A stretch of DNA of 64,000 nucleotides from Lantana camara (GCA_037501455.1 CM074860.1:44588501-44652500), one strand, 5' to 3'. Counted from the stretch's first letter, positions 32,114 to 45,130 are shown. The notes: generated by a model not told the origin, from the sequence alone. Made by a program: numbers and translations.

Positions 32114-35100
32114 TGTGACGCCCCGTATTCTCGAAGGGCGTCCTGACGACATTAACAAGTAAGTCTCTACACTTGTGTGTGTTTAATTTAAGAGTTTCTT
32201 GAGTTATGTAATTGAATGTAATCCAATTTAATATGTGATCATTCGAATTTATTCCATGAAATAATTGCCAAGATGATTTTAAATCCATCATGTTACTTAA
32301 CTTGTTTAATTTCGGTTTACTTGAATTCCTTGAGATTAATTGTCAATCATGTGTTTATGAAGTGCCGTTGAATTGTACGAAATGTTGTCTAAAATTAAAT
32401 TGAATTAAACTCTAATTGGTAAACCTCTCTTTCATTAAATTTATAAAATTAATTTGGAGCTTGAATGTAAAATTTCTCCACTTTTATTTACGATTAATTG
32501 TACTCGATATTTCACTTTGCTACGCAATAAGGAAATCCGGTTGTATATAGCTTGTGCACAAGACACATTTCTCCCAATCTCCTCTTCTCTCTCTTGGTTG
32601 TCTCTCTCTCTCATTCCCGCACACACACTAATCGCAACTTGGCCGTTTCTCGACGGAATTCGATGAATGAGTAGTCCATTTCGAAGAGCTCGATGAGAGG
32701 ATCACGATGGTACAAAGATGTTGGCCAAACAACCAACGGTGGACGAGATATCTGTGATTTTCAGACGTAACTGCTCAAAGTTCAGAAAATCACTACTGCA
32801 TTGCGACAGCAACTTCGAAAACCTCGTAGGGCTTCCTCCGACATCATAATATAGCAAAATTGGTATGCAAATTGAACATCTTGACGAGATCTCAAACATG
32901 GTGGTGGTGGCGCAGTAATTGGGGCAGCGGTGGCACCACACGCGAGGCCCGAATATCACGCCGCTGGTGGTGAAACTGGGCGAACTTCGCTGGCCGTTCC
33001 CGGCGATTCCGGCGGCAGTTTTAGGTGGATGAGGTACCGATCTGAAGGTCTTCTCACTGAGAATCAATTATGGGCTGGTGGCGCGACCATCGAAGTGGAG
33101 GTGGCGGCGGACGGGTCGCCTGAAGGCACGGCGGCGACGGCAAGTGACTGTAGCAGTCACTTTCGGTGGTTTTCGGCCACTTTTTCCGGTGACCAACTTG
33201 GGGGTTTCTTAGAGCTCGTCATGGGTAAGTCGATGCCTTTTACGGATTTCGTTTTCGTTCACTAGATTGGAGGTAATTTGATTTTGAAGTTTTTGGGGTT
33301 TTTTGATCCTTGGATTTAAGATCTAGGACGATTGGCTTGGAATTTTTTGAAATTGATCAAGGATTTGGAACGAGCATGAAGACTACTTTCTCGAGTGAAT
33401 TTTTGGGATTTTTCCGGCGACCTCCGGTGGCGGCCCGGCGACTTTTCGGTGGCTCCTGTGGCGGCACTCCGGTGACTTTCAGACAGAATGTCGGACTCGA
33501 CGCGGTTAGTCCAACGCCACTTTCCGTTCGTTAATCGGACACTCGGTTTATTTATTACGAATTATTTTGCGTAATTGGAATTATGTGAATGAATTGTTTT
33601 AAGTGAAAATACATTGTTTATTGTTGGTTTGTTGATCGAGATGTATTCCAATCGTATACGACAACATGTATTGAATGAATTGTGCTATGCATGAATGTTT
33701 CGATTTACAATTTGGATCCCGATGTGATGAATTTACGCTATTTGTTAAGTACGAGGGGTTGTTAGTGTAATATTTAGAAACTAATCTTTTATGTGACTAA
33801 ATGAACTTGAATGATATTTTAGAAGAATGAACATGTTGTGATTTCTCTATATGAATTTCAGACGTTCTCAATGTTATGTTTGTTGCAAATTGTGTTTCAA
33901 AATAAAATTTAGATACATTAAGGATGCTTGAACAACTTAAGACCTGAAGCATGATAGGAGTTAGAATTGTAATATCTTGATTTATTTTTACTACTCGAAA
34001 ATGGTATATTATGAAATACGATAAATTGATAATTGCCATGCTTGTAAGTAATTAATTCCTAGTTGAGTAATTGTATAAACACTTTAAACGAATAATTATG
34101 CTTAGTAATCAACTAAGGAGATGTATGTGTAATAATTCTAAACTTTTATAAATGACTTAGTGGATGTAAGTGTAATATTTATGAAACTATGGATGTGACT
34201 TGAGCTTGTGTACCAAACATGTTGTGAAGTTTTAAAGTTTGATCTTAAGTGAATCAAATGCACTCTTTATTTGTATCAAGCATGCCATCTATGTACAACA
34301 ACTTTGTATGTTTATATGATCAAGTTGCTCTTACTTACGCACCTTATAACTCGACAGGAACTTGATGATTAATTGTAATATTATAATTGAACCCTGTGAC
34401 ATTGGATGATTTAATATGCATTTTCTGAATACATTGACTTCCTAAATTGATCTTGCATCTTTGGATATGGAATTACGTGTTGGTTGTATGTAAATATGAC
34501 CTTGTTGAGCATTGATATGCCTTGAATGACCACGACACCTCATCCAAGTAAAACATGAACACTTATGCATAACCACGATCATGTTGAGCAACGTCGTGCG
34601 TCTTGTTTGGTTCATATAGAGTCTAAGTCTGGGCTTCTGTATGTCTTGTCACAGAGTTTGGCCCTTCACACTCTCAGACTCTACTTTCACGAGGTGAGGT
34701 TTAAGATTTTGTATAGCTATGCGACCTATGGCCTTTATATGCTGATTTCTACCCTTACATGCGAGTATACCTTACTATAAATACATATGTGTTTGATATG
34801 ATATGTTTATAACCTTGTGTGTGCGTCCTGCGTGGGTGGGAGCCTTCGTGGCTTAAATTCAACAGCGTGGGGATACATAGAAGGAGTTTTTGAGCCATAT
34901 GTATGACATTTTGGAAAATTCAGTTGTGTTATAATTCTATAGCGAGTTGGTCATGATATATGGTACCTGTTCTATTCTTTTCTATTATGGATCCAAGGAG
35001 CTAAGGGTAATGGTTCCCTCGGGATGGTTAGGGCCGTCGGGGTTCCAACCATGTGCGTAGTTCCATTTGAGATATCATTGCGCGACTCGGGGAGATAGGG

Positions 35101-35968
35101 GAGGCGTGATATCTTGAGCCTTCGGTGTTTTATCCGGGGAGGACTCTTCTGGGATAGCTACCCCTTGAGGGCGGGTCAGTCGGATGGTTAGGGCCAACGC
35201 GTGGCTCTTCCATTATTGGAGTAGAGGATGGATTGATTTTGCTTTATGTTCTGAGGAGTAAAGGTAGGAAGCTCGTACTCGCCGAGCATGTGTTCTATTC
35301 TGTTATGGAATTATTAATCGGGATAGAGCCTTTCTGGAAAATGGTTTCTAAACTTATATCTATATTTATTTGTGTTATTTCGAAATGTTTTGGTATGCAA
35401 CACCTATCCCCGGTTCATGAGTCCATCCTTTTATTCTGTGTTATGCTCCTTATATATATATTGTGGGTGTGCGTTAGCCCCCTCACTCAATCAGTTGACT
35501 GACCTCATTTTATCTTTTAGTTGCAGGTTCTTTTGTCTTAAGCTAGGTGGAAGTGAGTCTTCTGAGTCACACTTGTCAGTCTAGTTGGTGTTAGGATGCA
35601 TTTGTCGCATACTCTACCTATGTTATGTATTTATGTTTCACATTTGAAGGTTATGTTTATGTTCTACTTAGATACAAACCCATGTTGGGTTATTATGTTG
35701 GATTATGAATTAATATTCGGGATTAGGTATCTATGCTAGTTGAACCTGTCAATTGTTTGGTATATTGATTTAATTGTTTCCGCTATTTGTTGATGAATGT
35801 TTTAAATTACTTCCGCACTCTGAGTTTGTCGAGTTAGATCCGCCTAGCCTAGTGCGTGCGTTGGTCTCCCGTTCGCTATGATTTGGATTCGGGCATTGAC
35901 TAACTATTTCATGACCGGGTCTGGGTCCTAGTGCGGGGGATGTGGTGTCCTCCGTCCGGGGTGCTACA
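32114..35968 (+). repeat. Element D 5' LTR (3,855 bp)
   Basis: Starts TGTGACGCCCCGTATTC and ends GGGTGCTACA. TATA-like TTGTATATAG lies at about 32541-32550, followed by a CT-rich leader and a GC-rich stretch (32880-33520). Predicted donor GT 33225-33226 (ATGG|GTAAGT), acceptor AG 34653-34654 (CTTGTCACAG), short exon 34655-34693, donor GT 34694-34695 (GAG|GTGAGG), acceptor AG 35519-35520. Inverted-repeat arms GCTAGGTGGA (35542-35551) and TCCGCCTAGC (35839-35848). A hairpin AGTGACTG-TAG-CAGTCACT lies near 33141-33160. The 111-codon frame at 32930-33265 is broken in the 3' LTR copy. Confidence 0.9.
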
Positions 35969-35976
35969 TCCTTAAC

Positions 35977-35988
35977 TGGTATCAGAGT
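35977..35988 (+). promoter_or_regulatory. Element D primer-binding site
   Basis: TGGTATCAGAGT, one base from the consensus tRNA-iMet site, starts 9 nt after the LTR. It is followed by GGTT-GCAA-AACC (about 35994-36005). Confidence 0.87.
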
Positions 35989-36470
35989 TCTAGGTTGCAA
36001 AACCGAGCTCTTTAGTCGTGTTGAGTCTGTCTAGGTCGTACGACATAGGAATAATTGCTCATTGCATTTGTTTGACTTGATATTTTGATCCTTCGGCATG
36101 AATTGTTTTGTGATTATATGATTGTGTGCACATTATGACTTTTATTATGCAACATTTATTTTATGAGCTTTATAAATTGCAACCAATTGTTACATTTATG
36201 TGATATACGTGTTATATTTCATTTGCATCTTTAACCCGTATGCATCAAATTGAGTGTTTGAATTTCAGGGTACCGTATGAGACAACACTGAGATTTTCCT
36301 CTGTCAACACTACCTATTGGCACTACAACAAAAAACACACCATAATTCGAAGATGAAAGGATTTTCCACCAAGATCAATGGTCATGAAAAGGTTCAGAGT
36401 TGAAGGAAAGAGATTTGCTATATTGACTTACTATCTTAAAGTCAATTGAAAGATGAAGTTTGTCGAATTT

Positions 36471-36686
36471 TCACCTTGAGGATTCGTTCATCTGAAAGTA
36501 GTCACCTTGTTGAGGGAAATGAGTTAATGGAGGACAATCTGATCAAGTAGAACCGTTTTGAAGAAGTTTGATAAGCTTTCGCCTTGATGATTAGTTTATT
36601 TGGAAGTAGTCACCTTGTTGATGAAAACGAGTTAATATAGAAGTATACGATCAAATAAGATCCGATCAAGTTTAATAGATGTGGAT
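36471..36686 (+). repeat. Tandem duplication, about 108 bp x 2
   Basis: Both halves share CCTTGA.GATT.GTT.AT.TG then GAAGTAGTCACCTTGTTGA, GAGTTAAT and GATCAA. They are diverged by many substitutions. Confidence 0.75.
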
Positions 36687-37682
36687 AGGTAACAATGTTA
36701 CTTAAGAAACGAGCTACAAACCATCGGTGAGTGTTGAAGGTTTTGGTGCCGTTTAGAGTTAACAAACGACAAGACAAGATTGATTGTTGGCTCTCTGGGT
36801 GTTTCTTCAAGATGAGATGGAAGACACTGTTGAGGTGGGGATAGAACACTTAGATGCCGAAAGACTTTATTCAAGTTTCAGAATTATATACCATAGATTG
36901 CTTTGGGAAGTACTTAGCACCACGATCATCTAACAAAACTCTGAGGTAAATCTCTGATTGACAAACGAATCATGGATAACTCCTTGAAGATGAGCAGACT
37001 AAGATTTAACACATAAATGAGAATTCTTGGGAGAAACTGAGGATGATTCTAGTTGAGCAAGGATTACGGTCTAGTAAGGGGTTTGGTGATAAACGAGCTT
37101 TGCTGAGTTACCACTCTATGAAAAAACTCAAGACAAAGAGGTTCAGATGACGAGGGTTGCATCATTGTCGGCTTAATCAACTCCACTGCTTCATCTCGAC
37201 TTTCTTATCAAGATTGTTACACTTCGGTTAACGGTACGCCAAGCATTCATGGCATTTGCATACACGCATAGCTTAAATACTCTTACCTTGTTTTGCTTGA
37301 TGTGGGTGACGACGATTGTTGTTTTAATTGTGATAACTTGGATACCTAATCTAGTATTTGTAACTTGAAATTTCTACTCGTTATGAACCGTTGCTGAAAT
37401 GAATGAGTTATGTACTTATATGAACTATTCATGCCTATGTGATTTAAAACTCTCTTGATTGCTCACTAACTTCTCATATAACACACATACATACTGTAAC
37501 CTTGTTTTATAGGGATTCCATCGCGATATCCCCCTTGAGTTGAGGTATGAGCATTGAATCTATACTCAAGGGACACCGATATCAGTTGTATAAGGTACAC
37601 CAAACATGCATTGCATACTTTTCGTCGAGTGTTACTCTGATGTGTGTATGTATGAATAACTGATCAGTGGATTTAAGTGCAA

Positions 37683-38023
37683 GAGAGACCTTAGGTTCCC
37701 TCGTTTTACGTGTTGGAGAGATGTAGGATTCTCTCCATTTATGTGGTAGAAAGATGTTGGAATCTTTCTAAGTTTTGTGCTCGAGAGATGTTGGATTCTC
37801 TTGTATTTAGATATTCAGGGATGCTGGATTCTCTTGAATCCACGGGTTTGAGGAATGCTGGATTTTCTCAAACTAGAATGTTGGGAGATGTTGGAATCTG
37901 CCTGACTTAGGTTGAGAGACGGGGTTCTCTCTTTTATATGTGCTCGAGAGACGGGGTTCTCTCTCTTGTGGGTGCTGAGGGACGGGGCTCTCTCACTTAC
38001 GTGTTGAGAGATGGGATTCTCTC
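37683..38023 (+). repeat. Element D array of eleven palindromes
   Basis: Units start at about 37683, 37715, 37747, 37783, 37813, 37846, 37881, 37914, 37946, 37976 and 38006 (28-36 bp apart). Stems differ but stay paired: GGAGAGA/TCTCTCC (37715-37736), TAGAAAGA/TCTTTCTA (37747-37770), ATTCA/TGAAT (37813-37839), GTTTGAG/CTCAAAC (37846-37873), GAGAGA/TCTCTC (37914 and 37946), TGAGGGA/TCTCTCA (37976-37995). Loops are TGyTGGAT-like in the left units and CGGGGT-like in the right units. Units 1 and 7 are degraded. Confidence 0.85.
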
Positions 38024-38314
38024 TTGTTTGTTGTGGTTGCGTTATGCGTTGATTTGACTACGGGTTGCAAATGGCGAGTATGAGACGATATCGAGGTTAG
38101 GTGCAGTTGCAGCTATCCGATCATGGGAATGACCAACCGAGTTCGAAAGAACTAACGGATCAAGTACTTGAACGGACCTCGACGATAACAAGACATCCTA
38201 AAGGAGGTTCGGTGTAGATGACAGGAGTAAGCCTCACCATTAGAGTTATGATCTTAAGCGAGTTCCGGAGAAGGGTTGGAGTACTACAACTGGAGGATCT
38301 ACATTTTAGCAGTG

Positions 38315-38349
38315 GAACCTGGGGACCAGGTTCTCTTAAGGGGGAAAGG
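38315..38349 (+). promoter_or_regulatory. Element D pre-PPT hairpin and polypurine tract
   Basis: GAACCTGG-GGA-CCAGGTTC (38315-38333) is a perfect 8-bp stem with the same GGA loop as C. The purine tract AAGGGGGAAAGG is at 38338-38349, one base before the 3' LTR. Confidence 0.87.
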
Positions 38350-38350
38350 T

Positions 38351-39460
38351 TGTGACGCCCCGTATTCTCGAAGGGCGTCCTGATGACATTAACAAGTAAG
38401 CCTCTACACTTGTGTGTGTTCAATTTAAGAGTTTCTCGAGTTATGTGATTGTATGTAAATCCAATTTAATATGTGATCACTCGAATTTATTCCATGAAAT
38501 AATTATCAAAATGATTTTAAATCCATCATGTTACTTAACTTGTTTAATTTCGGTTTACTTGAATTCCTTGAGATTAATTGCAATCATGTGTTTACGAAGT
38601 GCCGTTGAATTGTACGAAATGTTGTCTAAAATTAAATTGAATTAAACTCTAATGGTAAATCTCTCTTTCATTTAATTTATAAAATTAATTTGGAGCTTGA
38701 ATGTAAAATTTCTCCACTTTTATTTACGATTATTTGTACGCGATATTTCACTTTGCTACGCAATAAGGAAACCCGGTTGTATATAGCTTGTGCACAAGAC
38801 ACATTTCTCCCATTCACCTCTTCTCTCTCTTGGTTCTCTCTCTCTCATTCCCGCACACACACTACACCTAAAACATACACTAGTCGTAATTTGGCCGATT
38901 CTCGACGGAATTAGATGAATGAGTAGTCCATTTCGAAGAGCTCGATGAGAGGATCACGATGGTACAAAGATCTTGGCCAAACAACCAACGGTGGACGAGA
39001 TATCTGCGATTTTCAGACGTAGCTGCTCAAAGTTCAGAAAATCGCTACTGCATTGTGACAGCAATTTCAACAGCCTTGTTCGGCTTCCTCCGACATCGGA
39101 ATATAGCAAAATTGGTATCCAAATTGAACGTCTCAGTGAGATCTAAAACATGGAGGTGGTGGCGCAGTCATTGAGGCAGCGGTGGCACCACACGCGCTGC
39201 CCGAATATCACGCCGCTGATGGTGAATCTGGGTGAACTTCGCTGGTCATTCCCGGTGATTCCGGTGGTGGTTTGGGTGGATGAGGTACCGATCTGAAGGT
39301 CTTCTCATTGAAAATCAATTCTGGGCTAGTGGCGCGACCATCGGAGTGGAGGTGGCGGCCGCCGGAAGTGACTGTAGCAGTCACATTCAGTGGTTTCCGG
39401 CCACTTTTTTCGGTGACCAACTTGGGGGGTTTCGAAGAGCTCGTCATGGGTAAGTCGATA
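38351..39460 (+). repeat. Element D 3' LTR, segment 1
   Basis: TGTGACGCCCCGTATTC start, matching 32114 onward with visibly more substitutions and small indels than LARD1 or F show between their LTRs. It is interrupted at 39461 by solo LTR E, 10 bases into the predicted first intron (GT at 39450-39451). Confidence 0.9.
39456..39460. other. Target-site duplication CGATA, left copy (E)
   Basis: CGATA at 39456-39460 is repeated at 61155-61159. It brackets E, including the F complex nested in it. Confidence 0.93.
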
Positions 39461-41149
39461 TGTAACAGCCCAAAACATGGCCTGGATGAAAACAATAAGT
39501 TAAGGCAGTGGTAAAACGTTTATAAACCTTGATCCAACTTTTTTAATCATCATGCATTGCATTCTTACATGAACTTGGTGCTCGTATATGATCTGACATG
39601 TTTTAAGGGGGAATTCTTGACCTTTGATACAATTTACTATTCATAACCCGAGCCTACTTTGTTCATATTGCTACTCGAACCCTAGAGGTTCATCACACAT
39701 GTTTCCCAATTGTTTTAACTTATTTCCTGAGCTCAGAAAGTCTTTCTTGAGCCATAAGGGTATTTTTGGAACTTAACGACCAAAGTTACTATTCATCAGA
39801 AAATGAGCTTTTGATTCTGATACCTTTTCCTACCCAAGTTACAGTCGAATCGATCCTTGAGTCGAGACGAGTCTTTTGATATTATTCTTGGCTTGGAAAT
39901 CCATTCCGGAACTTTGTTTTATTGAAAACGTTTTTGAAAACCCTAGTTTACTATTCCTTTTACGAACGGTTTTCATTCAGAAAATGTTTTCTCTTCGGAT
40001 TTGCACTACTTGAGCTATTTCAAGATTTTTGAGATGTTTTACAACTTTTGATTCAAACCCTAGCTTGAAATTTTGAAGCGTACGTTCGTACGTGAGAATT
40101 CACTATTCACTCTACGTTCTCAACTTTTTAACGGTAAAACGTTTTATAGTCGATTTTGGACTCAAAACGCTTCTCGATTTATTTCTTGAATTTTAGAAGC
40201 AATCCGGACTTGAAAATCATTCTAGAAAGTCGTTTTTCACTCGTGTCGAGTTTCGAGCTCAAAACTTTTATTCACTAAAACTAATGTATCTTTCAAACGG
40301 TAAATCCGATTTCGATGAATGAATATGCGTTTCGAAGCTAATTTTCTTGCCGTCGGAATGGTTATACTTCCAGCCACTTATCCTCGAGCCTTGGGGGACG
40401 AAATTATAGAATTACCCACAGCAGCCCCATTTTTACCTTCTTAATCCCTAAAGCTTCTAGAAGATACAAGTGGATGAACTCTTGTTTTGCTCTCCTACCC
40501 TTAAGCCATCTCTAATTGCAAGGTGAGGGGCTTCTTCACAACTATAAAAACCCCTCCCATGGCATTTCATTCCTTGCTCAAAGTTGTGTTGACAACACCC
40601 TTTCTCTCCCTCTTCTCCCCCTCTTTGCCGTCGGCACCCCCCATTAGAAGCTAGGTTAGTTTGTTTTGTTTTATGTTATGTTTAGTTTAGTTTATGTTTT
40701 TATGTTATGGTATGTTTATATTATGTTTAGGTTGGGTCTTAGGGTCTTCCCTAAGCCATATAGGATTTTATTTTATGCATTTATTATATAGTTTTCATGA
40801 TATGTTTGTGTAGATGTTTATATGTTTTAATTGTTTAGTATATGCTTGAATATGTTATGAATTGCTCTAGTATATGCTATAATCATGTGATATGATTGTT
40901 ATATTATGAGAATTGATGCATGATTATGGAATTTAAATTATGTTCATGCATGTTAGCTAATGGAATAGTGATTTACAATTAATTATGTCACAACTTGTTA
41001 CATGTTGGTATTGAACTAAATTGTTACATGTTACATGCCCAAAGGTTTATGATATATGATATGATATGATATGAGATATGTTGTGACATGTTGTCACATT
41101 GTTATATGACTCTTGAATTATGAATTGAGCTTATGATATGATTTGGATT
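39461..41149 (+). repeat. Solo LTR E, left segment
   Basis: Begins TGTAACAGCCC. Together with 58704-61154 it gives one LTR of about 4.1 kb ending GGGCGTTACA. There is no PBS, internal region or PPT, and a matching TSD on both sides, which defines a solo LTR left by recombination between the two LTRs of a former element. TATA-like CTATAAAAA at 40542-40550; predicted donor GT 40655-40656 (TAG|GTTAGT). Low-complexity AT/TG-rich sequence follows to 41149. Confidence 0.9.
41145..41149. other. Target-site duplication GGATT, left copy (F complex)
   Basis: GGATT at 41145-41149 and 58699-58703 flanks the entire three-LTR complex, so it arose from one insertion. Confidence 0.93.
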
Positions 41150-44100
41150 TGTAGCACCCCACACGTGAGGCACCACATCCCCCGCACTATGGCTCGACAC
41201 GAGTAACGAAACAGTAAATCCGCACCCGTATCAAACCACAGCGAACGGGAGACAACCATAAAACCCTTCTTAAGCCAGGCGGAGCTAGACCCTGCAATGG
41301 TTACCAATCCACAACATATTATGAATAGCGAAGCCAAAATTCAATCATACAAGCTATAAACGGAATTTGGGCTCTTCAGGCCTCTTTTAAATCATAGCAA
41401 CATCCAGTAAAGCCAATTTCATAATAAATACATAGGTATCAAATTCCGTGATGTAACTTAAATGAGTTATTCATAATTCCAATACAAGAATGAGTGGAGA
41501 GACTCTCCTAATCTAACTCGACTCACTCAAAACTCCAACACCTCCGCCTAGCCCGAAACTACAAAGATCAAACCTGCACACTAAAAGAATGGGGAGGGAG
41601 AGGGGTCAGTCTCTAGAAGACTGAGTGAGCAGGAGCGATACAAATATATATAAAACATGCACATGCAAGTCATAAATCCCGAGCAAGGTTTTATTTGAAA
41701 TTAGTTCCCAAAAGGGCAAGAAAATAGATAAACAATGCTCGACTTTTACGACTAACTCATATTAAATTCATTACATTCATAAATTATACATAAATATAAG
41801 GCTCGGCGAGTGAGCGTGCACAACCTCCATCCAAACTCCGACAGTGTACATAAATATCAGTAATATATTGATTAGGCGATCAGGCAATATATCATAATAC
41901 ACACAGACCATAAATCATATCATATCCTAAACATATTTGTTTGGGCAATCCGATTCCCGGCCTTCCCGCACAGTGCCTATCAATCAATAATCAATCAGTC
42001 AATCATTTCAATCCTAAATAAGTTCCAACCTTCTTCCTCCGGGTTGGTGGTGGGTTTGCAAGGCCCGACCACCCGATCTTTGACCAAAAGGGGTTACATG
42101 ACTCCCCAGATGGCACTCAGCTCCCTTTCCCCGCCAATCTCCTGACGAGGTCCGGTACCGCTGTAATAAATTGGGACTAGTATATGAGATCCCCGTCAGC
42201 CCTTGCTTCCTCGGTTAGCCACATATACCAAGTCCCGGGGCCCGTTCTGTAATAAGTAATAAATGTGTCTCGCCAAAACATATCAATACATACATATGAT
42301 ACATACTATAAGAAATCATACCTTACCGTGTAATTCGGCATATGCTATCTACGTACCTCTCCGTGTCATCCCAATCCGTAGCTAGCATGAAGACACACGG
42401 TTTGGAGCATAGCCTCATTACAAAACCATTTTTAAGCTCATGTACGCTCATACATATAACTCAGAAGGATTTACTCGATAACTCCATTTGAAAACCATAT
42501 ATATATAATCATAAGGGTTTTGGCCAAAGCTTTTCACATAAGGGTTGTAGGGTTTGTTACATAGCTAAAACAAAAACCACCCTCACCTTAACCGTGAAGA
42601 AACAAGGATCGAGCACCAAGTGCCTGACGATCGAAAGCTCTCCGCCCTGGAGACAAACTGTACAAAAGACCACAAGACGTGCTCGTGAGACTCAAGACCC
42701 TAAATGAACCATATATGACGCACGGCAATGCTCACACATGATATGAAGACATAAAGATCATATTAAGTCATGAAAATCATATAACCAATTCATTCACTTG
42801 TTCAATCATAGATCATTCAATTCATATCTCCATTCAATTTATTCAAGAACTCAAATAGAAGCATAGAACATATTCAAGCTCTCCCAACATGCTACTACAT
42901 ACTTCATATTACATAACATAGCATATATCCAAGGTTTGACAACAAGAAGAAACCATATGATATGGAAAATAAGTTATGCAATTCATAAACGACGTATAAA
43001 CACACATAAACGGCATTAAGCAAAAGCATACCTATAACTCATCCAAATGCCACGAAATTGAACCACAATACTCCTAACACATAGCAAAACAAATTCATAG
43101 TTTAACACAAAAGGAGATAAAGTCATTAAGGAGGTGAAACAAATCAAAAACCGAAGAGGAAGCAACCCGGACTGCACATGGGAAGTGACACGGGGGTGTC
43201 ACCAACCCTTGCCCAACTGAGCCACGGGCGTGGCCCAGTACAGAGCTGCCCAGAAGGTGTGACACGCCCGTGTCTCACTCTTATGAGTAAATGAGACACG
43301 GGGGTGTCACGGTACAGAACCAAATCACATGTAAAAATTCTACCGGCAAAACTAGACTCACACAAATTCAATCCAAAGGCATACCAAATGAACTCCAAAT
43401 GCTCTGAAACTTAATATACAACATATTTGGCATGTTATGAACATTTTTAATTTAGAGTGAAAAGGCTAAATCACACGTTAAGATCATCGAAACCGTGAAA
43501 CAAAACTGGATCGCTACAATCGGACATATGAGCCCTAATGATTCTATCATGCATTGATCAAGTACTTAGGGCTTGAATTTGGATCTGAAACTTTGGGGCA
43601 TGCATGCTAACATACAAAAAAACTAATATACATCATATATATGCAAAATGGTACAATTTAAAGCACATTAGAAGGACCAACAAGTTACCAAACTCAACAG
43701 CAACAATTCTGTCAAAGATCATGCATAAGAACAGGCCATGTCTTGCGGTTTTGAGGCTTCAAATGGAACCAAATACTTAAAGCATGAATGCTAACATATA
43801 AAACAATGAGTGTACATCCACTCCATGCATTTTCACACGAAATGGAGGCCATATGATCATGCAACAACACCAAATTTCACACAGCAGTTCGAAAACAGGG
43901 GAATCAAGTAGATCATCAAGTTTGAAGCTCCATAACTCATAATTTTATAAAAGGAGCAAGAGAAGAAATCCTCCTAACATCATATACTATCAGTTAGGAA
44001 AGAAATAAGCCAAGAACCAAGTTCATATGATCACATATAAGCAAGAAATTCAGCCACACAAACATATAGGTCACAAGAGCAAAGATCCCTAAAAGTTCAT

Positions 44101-45130
44101 ACCAAACTCAACATTCAAACCCTAATCAAATCTGATCCAAATCATGTTTTAATTAGATGAAATCAAGCATAAGTGAGTAGAGAAGACATAAATATTCATA
44201 CCTTGAAGTTTTAGTGAAGAAAAATGGTGATTTGAGCTCAAAATCACAAAGGATGGCCAAGGTTTTCTTCCTTTCTCCTCCTCTCCCTTCTCTCGATCAG
44301 TTGCAGCTGGAAATGGAGGCATATGGTTCGGTTTTTGCTGCTAAAAGGGAGAGGAAGGAGTTAACTCAAGGTAGGTAAGTCATGGTTAAGGTATGGTTAA
44401 GTTAAGAGGGGTTATGGGGTCCCACCATGAAGACTAGTCAACATAAGGGCTCTTCTTGCACGAGTTGTCCGTTACGGTTGGATTTCGGAGGTCTTAATGA
44501 TTTCAAAAAGGTATGAGGCTTGTTCCATTGTCTCCGAATCGTCGATACGAAGGCAACGGAGTTGACGGAATTCGAATCCGAATTCCCGAGCTCAAGATAT
44601 CACGCACGGAACCAAGGGTGCGGTAATTGCTCGTTAGCCCCCGATTTGGTTCCACAATCGAAATTAAATTCATAAACACGTCAAATAAATCCGAAAACAT
44701 AAACCGAGCACGTAGGCATGTTCATAACACATATATTTACGACATACTGAATTTTCATACCAATCCGATATCATTACACATATGAACGAAGCACAAATAG
44801 AACACTCATGCGCATGAACGAATTCATATTGTTATAAATAATTTACTAAACCTAAATTCCACATTAATTAAATTAAAACCAACTAATAACATGTTGAAAT
44901 TAATTAACGAAATTACCGAAATATTTAAGGCAACATAAAACCCTAATTGAGAATTTAAACACTAAGTGTCAAGGTAAAATAAAATGAATTAAATTAGAAT
45001 AGAAATATTTTATAGTTTAAAACAAATATAAACATTTATAAACAATTAATCATATAATTAAATAATTAAATAGCGCAATTTATAAACAATTACGTCACAT
45101 TATTGTAAAATGAAAAACTGGGGCGTTACA
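41150..45130 (-). repeat. F LTR1 (3' LTR of the complex)
   Basis: Minus-strand start TGTAACGCCCCAG at 45130; end GGGGTGCTACA at 41150. Predicted splice sites (minus): donor GT at 44212-44211 (CAAG|GTATGA), acceptor AG at 42659-42658 (TTTTGTACAG), 71-nt micro-exon 42657-42587, donor GT at 42586-42585 (AAG|GTGAGG), acceptor AG at 41582-41581. Palindromes lie at about 43187-43310. Inverted-repeat arms at 41542-41552 and 41274-41284 pair with one U-G. Private alleles include G at 41191, A near 41571 and TAATTT near 43449. Confidence 0.92.
43187..43310 (-). repeat. Palindrome cluster in F LTR1
   Basis: GTGACAC-GGGG-GTGTCAC, GAGCCAC-GGGC-GTGGC.C (perfect CTGAGCCAC arms in LTR2 and LTR3), GACAC-GCCC-GTGTC and GACAC-GGGG-GTGTC. 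The clusters at about 49971-50094 and 56755-56878 are equivalent. Confidence 0.8.

Larger units (their letters stand above)
35969..38350 (+). other. Element D internal region, non-coding (second LARD-type element)
   Basis: 2.4 kb with no gag or pol similarity. Leader block: PBS, GCAA hairpin, TAGGTCGTACGACATAGGA, and an acceptor-like AATTTCAG with AG at 36267-36268, 300 nt after the LTR. An approximate tandem duplication of about 108 bp lies at 36471-36578 and 36579-36686. The 3' part is an 11-unit palindrome array, then the pre-PPT hairpin. Together with its LTRs this makes D a non-autonomous element of the same general build as LARD1. Confidence 0.85.

Noticed and set aside
32930..33265. 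111-codon open frame in the GC-rich part of the D LTR
   Set aside because: The 3' LTR copy has lost this frame through indels, and composition rather than coding bias explains the lack of stops.
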